Source: Brugia malayi
Taxonomy: Eukaryota; Nematoda; Chromadorea; Rhabditida; Onchocercidae
DNA: 26,009 bases
Direction: 5' to 3'
NCBI RefSeq assembly: GCF_000002995.4
Contig: NW_025062319.1
Coordinates: forward strand, 5,001-31,009
In this document: piece by piece, positions 19,589-26,009 of the stretch
Position numbering within the stretch: the stretch's first letter is position 1
How the letters are laid out: the number at the start of each line of letters is the position of its first letter
Position numbers and translations under genes: made by a program
Notes under the pieces: model-generated
Seen by the model: only the letters and a program-made list of their open reading frames with translations
What the model was told of the DNA's origin: nothing
Database searches by the model: none

Positions 19589-22500
19589 TATTTTGATTCT
19601 TCTACAGATTAAACAATATCACTAGAAGACATTTTTTTAAATTCATGTCACTTCGCTGGCTGATATAACAATATCACTAGAAGACATTTCGATTAATTCA
19701 TGCCACTTCTCTACTGATATATACAATATCACTAGAAGACATTTTGATTAATCATTAACTCATACCATTTCTCTACTGATTATAACAATATCACTAGAAG
19801 ACATTTTGATTAAATCATTAACTCAAACCATTTCTCTCTGCAAATGATAACAATATCACTAGAAGACATTTTGATTAATTCATTAACTCATACCATTTCT
19901 CTGCCAATATAACAATATCACTAGAAGACATTTTTTTAAATTCATGTCACTTCGCTGCTGATATAACAATATCACTAGAAGACATTCTGATTAATTCATT
20001 AACTCATACCACTTCTCTACAGATTAAACAATATCACTAGAAGACATTTTTTTAAATTCATGTCACTTCGCTGCTGATATAACAATATCACTAGAAGACA
20101 TTTTTTTCATTTCATGTCACTTCTCTACTGATATAACAATATCACTTGAAGACATTTTGATTAAATCATTAACTCAAACCATTTCTCTGCAAATGAAACA
20201 ATATCACTAGAAGACATTTCGATTAATTCATGCCACTTCTCTACTGATATAACAATATCACTAGAAGACATTTTGATTAAATCATTAACTCAAACCATTT
20301 CTCTGCAAATGGAACAATATCACTAGAAGACATTTCGATTAATTCATGTCACTTCGCTGCTGATAATAACAATATCACTAGAAGATATTTTGATTCTCTA
20401 CAGATTAAACAATATCACTAGAAGACATTTTTTTAAATTCATGTCACTTCGCTGCTGATATAACAATATCACTAGAAGACATTTTGATTAAATCATTAAC
20501 TCATACAATTTCTCTACTGATATAACAATATCACTAGAAGACATTTTGATTAATTCATTAACTCATACCATTTCTCTGCAAATATAACAATATCACTAGA
20601 AGACATTTTGATTAATTCATTAACTCATACCACTTCTCTACAGATTAAACAATATCACTAGAAGACATTTTTTTAAATTCATGTCACTTCGCTGCTGATA
20701 GAACAATATCACTAGAAGGTATTTTTTTTTAATTCATGTCACTTCGCTGCTGATATAACAATATCACTAGAAGACATTTTGATTAATTCATTAACTCATA
20801 CCATTTCTCTACAGATTAAACAATATCACTAGATGACATTTTTTTTATTCATGTCACTTCGCTGCTGATATAACAATATCACTAGAAGACATTTTGATTA
20901 AATCATTAACTCATACCATTTCTCTACAGATTAAACAATATCACTAGAAGACATTTTTTTAAATTCATGTCACTTCGCTGCTGATATAACAATATCACTA
21001 GAAGGCATTTTGATTATTTCATTAACTCATACCATTTCTCTGCAAATATAACAATATCACTAGAAGACATTTTTTTCATTTCATGTCACTTCTCTACTGA
21101 TATAACAATATCACTTGAAGACATTTTGATTAAATCATTAACTCAAACCATTTCTCTGCAAATGAAACAATATCACTAGAAGATATTTTGATTCTCTACA
21201 GATTAAACAATATCACTAGAAGACATTTTTTTCATTTCATGTCACTTCTCTACTGATATTACAATATCACTAGAAGGCATTTTGATTATTTCATTAACTC
21301 ATACCATTTCTCTGCAGATTAAACAACATCACTAGAAGACATTTTGATTAAATCATTAACTCATACCATTTCTCTGCAAATGAAACAATATCACTAGAAG
21401 ATATTTTGATTCTCTACAGATTAAACAATATCACTAGAAGACATTTTTTTTTATTCATGTCACTTCGCTGCTGATATACAATATCACTTGAAGACATTTT
21501 GATTAAATCATTAACTCAAACCATTTCTCTGCAAATGAAACAATATCACTAGAAGATATTTTGATTAATTCATTAACTCATACCATTTCTCTACAGATTA
21601 AACAATATCACTAGAAGACATTTTTTTCATTTCATGTCACTTCTCTACTGATATAACAATATCACTAGATGGCATTTTGATTATTTCATTAACTCATACC
21701 ATTTCTCTGCAAATCGAACAATATCACTAGAAGACATTTTGATTAATTCATTAACTCATACCACTTCGCTGCTGATATAACAATATCACTTGAAGACATT
21801 TTGATTAATTCATTAACTCATACCACTTCTCTACAGATTAAACAATATCACTAGAAGACATTTTTTTAAATTCATGTCACTTCGCTGCTGATATAACAAT
21901 ATCACTAGAAGGTATTTTTTTTTAATTCATGTCTCTTCGCTGCTGATATAACAATATCACTAGAAGACATTCTGATTAATTCATTAACTCATACCACTTC
22001 TCTACAGATTAAACAATATCACTAGAAGACATTTTTTTAAATTCATGTCACTTCGCTGCTGATATAACAATATCACTAGAAGACATTCTGATTAATTCAT
22101 TAACTCATACCATTTCTCTACTGATATAACAATATCACTAGAAGACATTTTGACTAAATCATTACCTCATACCATTTCTCTACAGATTAAACAATATCAC
22201 TAGAAGACATTTTTTTTATTTCATGTCACTTCGCTGCTGATATAACAATATCACTAGAAGACATTTCGATTAATTCATGCCACTTCTCTACTGATGTAAC
22301 AATATCACTAGAAGACATTTGATTAAATCATTAACTCATACCATTTCTCTACTGATATAAACAATATCACTAGAAGACATTTTGATTAATTCATTAACTC
22401 ATACCATTTCTCTACAGATTAAACAATATCACTAGAAGACATTTTTTTTATTTCACGTCACTTCGCTGCTGATATAACAATATCACAAGAAGACATTTTG

Positions 22501-25500
22501 ATTAAATCATTAACTCATACCATTTCTCTACAGATATAACAATATGACTAGAAGACATTTTTTTAAATTCATGTCACTTCGCTGCTGATATAACAATATC
22601 ACTAGAAGGTATTTTTTTTAATTCATGTCTCTTCGCTGCTGATATAACAATATCACTAGAAGACATTCTGATTAATTCATTAACTCATACCACTTCTCTA
22701 CAGATTAAACAATATCACTAGAAGACATTTTTTTAAATTCATGTCACTTCGCTGCTGATATAACAATATCACTAGAAGGCATTTTGATTATTTCATTAAC
22801 TCATACCATTTCTCTGCAAATATAACAATATCACTAGAAGACATTTTTTTCATTTCATGTCACTTCTCTACTGATATAACAATATCACTTGAAGACATTT
22901 TGATTAAATCATTAACTCAAACCATTTCTCTGCAAATGAAACAATATCACTAGAAGATATTTTGATTCTCTACAGATTAAACAATATCACTAGAAGACAT
23001 TTTTTTCATTTCATGTCACTTCTCTACTGATATTACAATATCACTAGAAGGCATTTTGATTATTTCATTAACTCATACCATTTCTCTGCAAATCTAACAA
23101 TATCACTAGAAGACATTTTGATTTATTCATTAACTCATACCACTTCTCTGCAGATTAAACAACATCACTAGAAGACATTTTGATTAAATCATTAACTCAT
23201 ACAATTTCTCTACTGATATAACAATATCACTAGAAGACATTTTGATTAATTCATTAACTCATACCATTTCTCTGCAAATATAACAATATCACTAGTAGAC
23301 ATTTTGATTAATTCATTAACTCATACCACTTCTCTACAGATTAAACAATATCACTAGAAGACATTTTTTTAAATTCATGTCACTTCGCTGCTGATATAAC
23401 AATATCACTAGAAGGCATTTTGATTATTTCATAACAATATCACTAGAAGGTATTTTTTTTTAATTCATGTCTCTTCGCTGCTGATATAACAATATCACTA
23501 GAAGACATTTTGATTAATTCATTAACTCATACCATTTCTCTACAGATTAAACAATATCACTAGATGACATTTTTTTTATTCATGTCACTTCGCTGCTGAT
23601 ATAACAATATCACTTGATGACATTTTGATTAAATCATTAACTCAAACCATTTCTCTGCAAATGAAACAATATCACTAGAAGACATTTTTTTCATTTCATG
23701 TCACTTCTCTACTGATATAACAATATCACTAGATGGCATTTTGATTATTTCATTAACTCATACCATTTCTCTGCAAATCGAACAATATCACTAGAAGACA
23801 TTTTGATTAATTCATTAACTCATACCACTTCTCTGCAGATTAAACAACATCACTAGAAGACATTTTTTTTATTCATGCCACTTCTCTACTGATGTAACAA
23901 TATCACTAGAAGACATTTTGATTAAATCATTAACTCATACCATTTCTCTACAGATTAAAAATTTCACTAGAAGACATTTTTTTTAATTCATGTCACTTCG
24001 CTGCTGATATAACAATATCACTTGAAGACATTTTGATTAATTCATTAACTCATACCACTTCTCTACAGATTAAACAATATCACTAGAAGACATTTTTTTA
24101 AATTCATGTCACTTCGCTGCTGATATAACAATATCACTAGAAGGTATTTTTTTTTAATTCATGTCTCTTCGCTGCTGATATAACAATATCACTAGAAGAC
24201 ATTCTGATTAATTCATTAACTCATACCACTTCTCTACAGATTAAACAATATCACTAGAAGACATTTTTTTAAATTCATGTCACTTCGCTGCTGATATAAC
24301 AATATCACTAGAAGACATTCTGATTAATTCATTAACTCATACCATTTCTCTACTGATATAACAATATCACTAGAAGACAATTTGACAAAATCATTACCTC
24401 ATACCATTTCTCTACAGATTAAACAATATCACTAGAAGACATTTTTTTTATTTCATGTCACTTCGCTGCTGATATAACAATATCACTAGAAGACATTTCG
24501 ATTAATTCATGCCACTTCTCTACTGATGTAACAATATCACTAGAAGACATTTGATTAAATCATTAACTCATACCATTTCTCTACTGATATAACAATATCA
24601 CTAGAAGACATTTTGACTAAATCATTAACTCATACCATTTCTCTACAGATTAAACAACATCACTAGAAGACTTTTTTTTTAATTCATGTCACTTCGCTGC
24701 TGATATAACAATATCACTAGAAGACATTTTGATTAATTCATTAACTCATACCATTTCTCTGCAAATATAACAATATCACTAGAAGACATTTTGATTAATT
24801 CATTAACACATACCATTTCTCTACAGATTAAAAATTTCACTAGAAGACATTTTTTTTAATTCATGTCACTTCGCTGCTGATAATAACAATATCACTAGAA
24901 GATATTTTGATTCTCTACAGATTAAACAATATCACTAGAAGACATTTTTTTAAATTCATGTCACTTCGCTGCTGATATAACAATATCACTAGAAGACATT
25001 TCGATTAATTCATGCCACTTCTCTACTGATATAACAATATCACTAGAAGACATTTTGATTTAATCATTAACTCATACAATTTCTCTACTGATATAACAAT
25101 ATCACTAGAAGACATTTTGATTAATTCATTAACTCATACCATTTCTCTGCAAATATAACAATATCACTAGAAGACATTTTGATTAATTCATTAACTCATA
25201 CCATTTCTCTACAGATTAAACAATATCACTAGAAGACATTTTTTTAAATTCACATCACTTCGCTGCTGATAGAACAATATCACTAGAAGGTATTTTTTTT
25301 TAATTCATGTCTCTTCGCTGCTGATATAACAATATCACTAGAAGATATTTTGATTATTTCATTAACTCATACCATTTCTCTGCAAATATAACAATATCAC
25401 TAGATGACATTTTTTTTATTCATGTCACTTCGCTGCTGATATAACAATATCACTTGAAGACATTTTGATTAAATCATTAACTCATACCATTTCTCTACAG

Positions 25501-26009
25501 ATATAACAATATGACTAGAAGAAATTTTGATTAATTCATTAACTCATACCACTTCTCTACAGATTAAACAATATCACTAGAAGACATTTTTTTAAATTCA
25601 TGTCACTTCGCTGCTGATATAACAATATCACTAGAAGACATTTCGATTAATTCATGCCACTTCTCTACTGATGTAACAATATCACTAGAAGACATTTGAT
25701 TAAATCATAAACTCATACCATTTCTCTACTGATATAACAATATCACTAGAAGACATTTTGACTAAATCATTACCTCATACCATTTCTCTACAGATTAAAA
25801 ATTTCACTAGAAGACATTTTTTTTATTTCACGTCACTTCGCTGCTGATATAACAATATCACTTGAAGACATTTTGATTAAATCATTAACTCATACCATTT
25901 CTCTGCAAATGAAACAATATCACTAGAAGATATTTTGATTCTCTACAGATTAAACAATATCACTAGAAGACATTTTTTTTAGTTCATGTCACTTCGCTGC
26001 TGATATAAC
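19569..26009 (-). repeat. Satellite array, right arm (inverted orientation), continues past the window
   Basis: About 6.4 kb of the same monomer family in reverse orientation. The core reads AACAATATCACTAGAAGACA, with 54-bp units ending TTCATGTCACTTCGCTGCTG, 62-bp units ending TTAACTCATACCATTTCTCT and 40-bp units ending TTTTGATTCTCTACAGATT. I estimate about 110 monomers. A subclass with GAAGGTATTTTT and GTCTCTTCGCTG occurs only in this arm. Larger blocks repeat at offsets of 1774, 2232 and 4571 bp. There is no second orientation change, no TTAGGC telomere repeat and no embedded gene. The array runs off the end of the window. Confidence 0.95.

Noticed and set aside
17911..26009. CRISPR-like array of short repeats
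   Set aside because: Units are directly adjacent with no unique spacers, the setting is eukaryotic, and the monomers diverge as satellite DNA does.

Overview
This is an AT-rich eukaryotic window that most likely comes from a nematode, possibly a spirurid or filarial one (inference). It holds one spliced gene with nematode-like 3' splice sites (TTTCAG, TTACAG, TTCCAG), a broken BEL/Pao-type LTR retroelement and large amounts of simple and satellite repeat. There are no bacterial features: no operons, ribosome binding sites or CRISPR.

Layout. 1-534 is an (AATG)n microsatellite. 537-5690 is AT-rich and has no recognisable gene; three short coding-like islands in it are flagged at low confidence. 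5691-9453 (minus strand) is a six-exon forkhead-domain transcription factor whose joined exons total 1590 nt and encode 529 residues, with every splice phase agreeing; a 5' leader exon reaches 9604. 9607-15750 is about 6 kb without a convincing gene. It contains microsatellites and long purine/pyrimidine-biased tracts, and may include promoter or upstream exons of the forkhead gene. About 15.9-17.91 kb (plus strand) is the 5' part of a degenerate BEL/Pao-like element: probable LTR end, primer binding site, and a gag-protease region with an in-frame stop, a frame-breaking gap and an altered protease triad. No reverse transcriptase, RNase H or integrase follows.

From 17911 to the end of the window (8.1 kb) the DNA is satellite built from related 40, 54 and 62 bp monomers. 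The array runs in one direction to 19564, then flips through a 4-bp spacer and runs in the opposite direction to the end, giving a head-to-head satellite with a near-perfect palindrome at its centre. The right arm also shows larger repeated blocks at offsets of 1774, 2232 and 4571 bp. This inverted, multi-scale satellite joined directly to a truncated retroelement is the most unusual structure here.

The forkhead gene is the only feature I would treat as a functional protein gene. The rest is mobile-element debris, repeats and intergenic DNA. All calls come from reading the sequence; no homology search was run.
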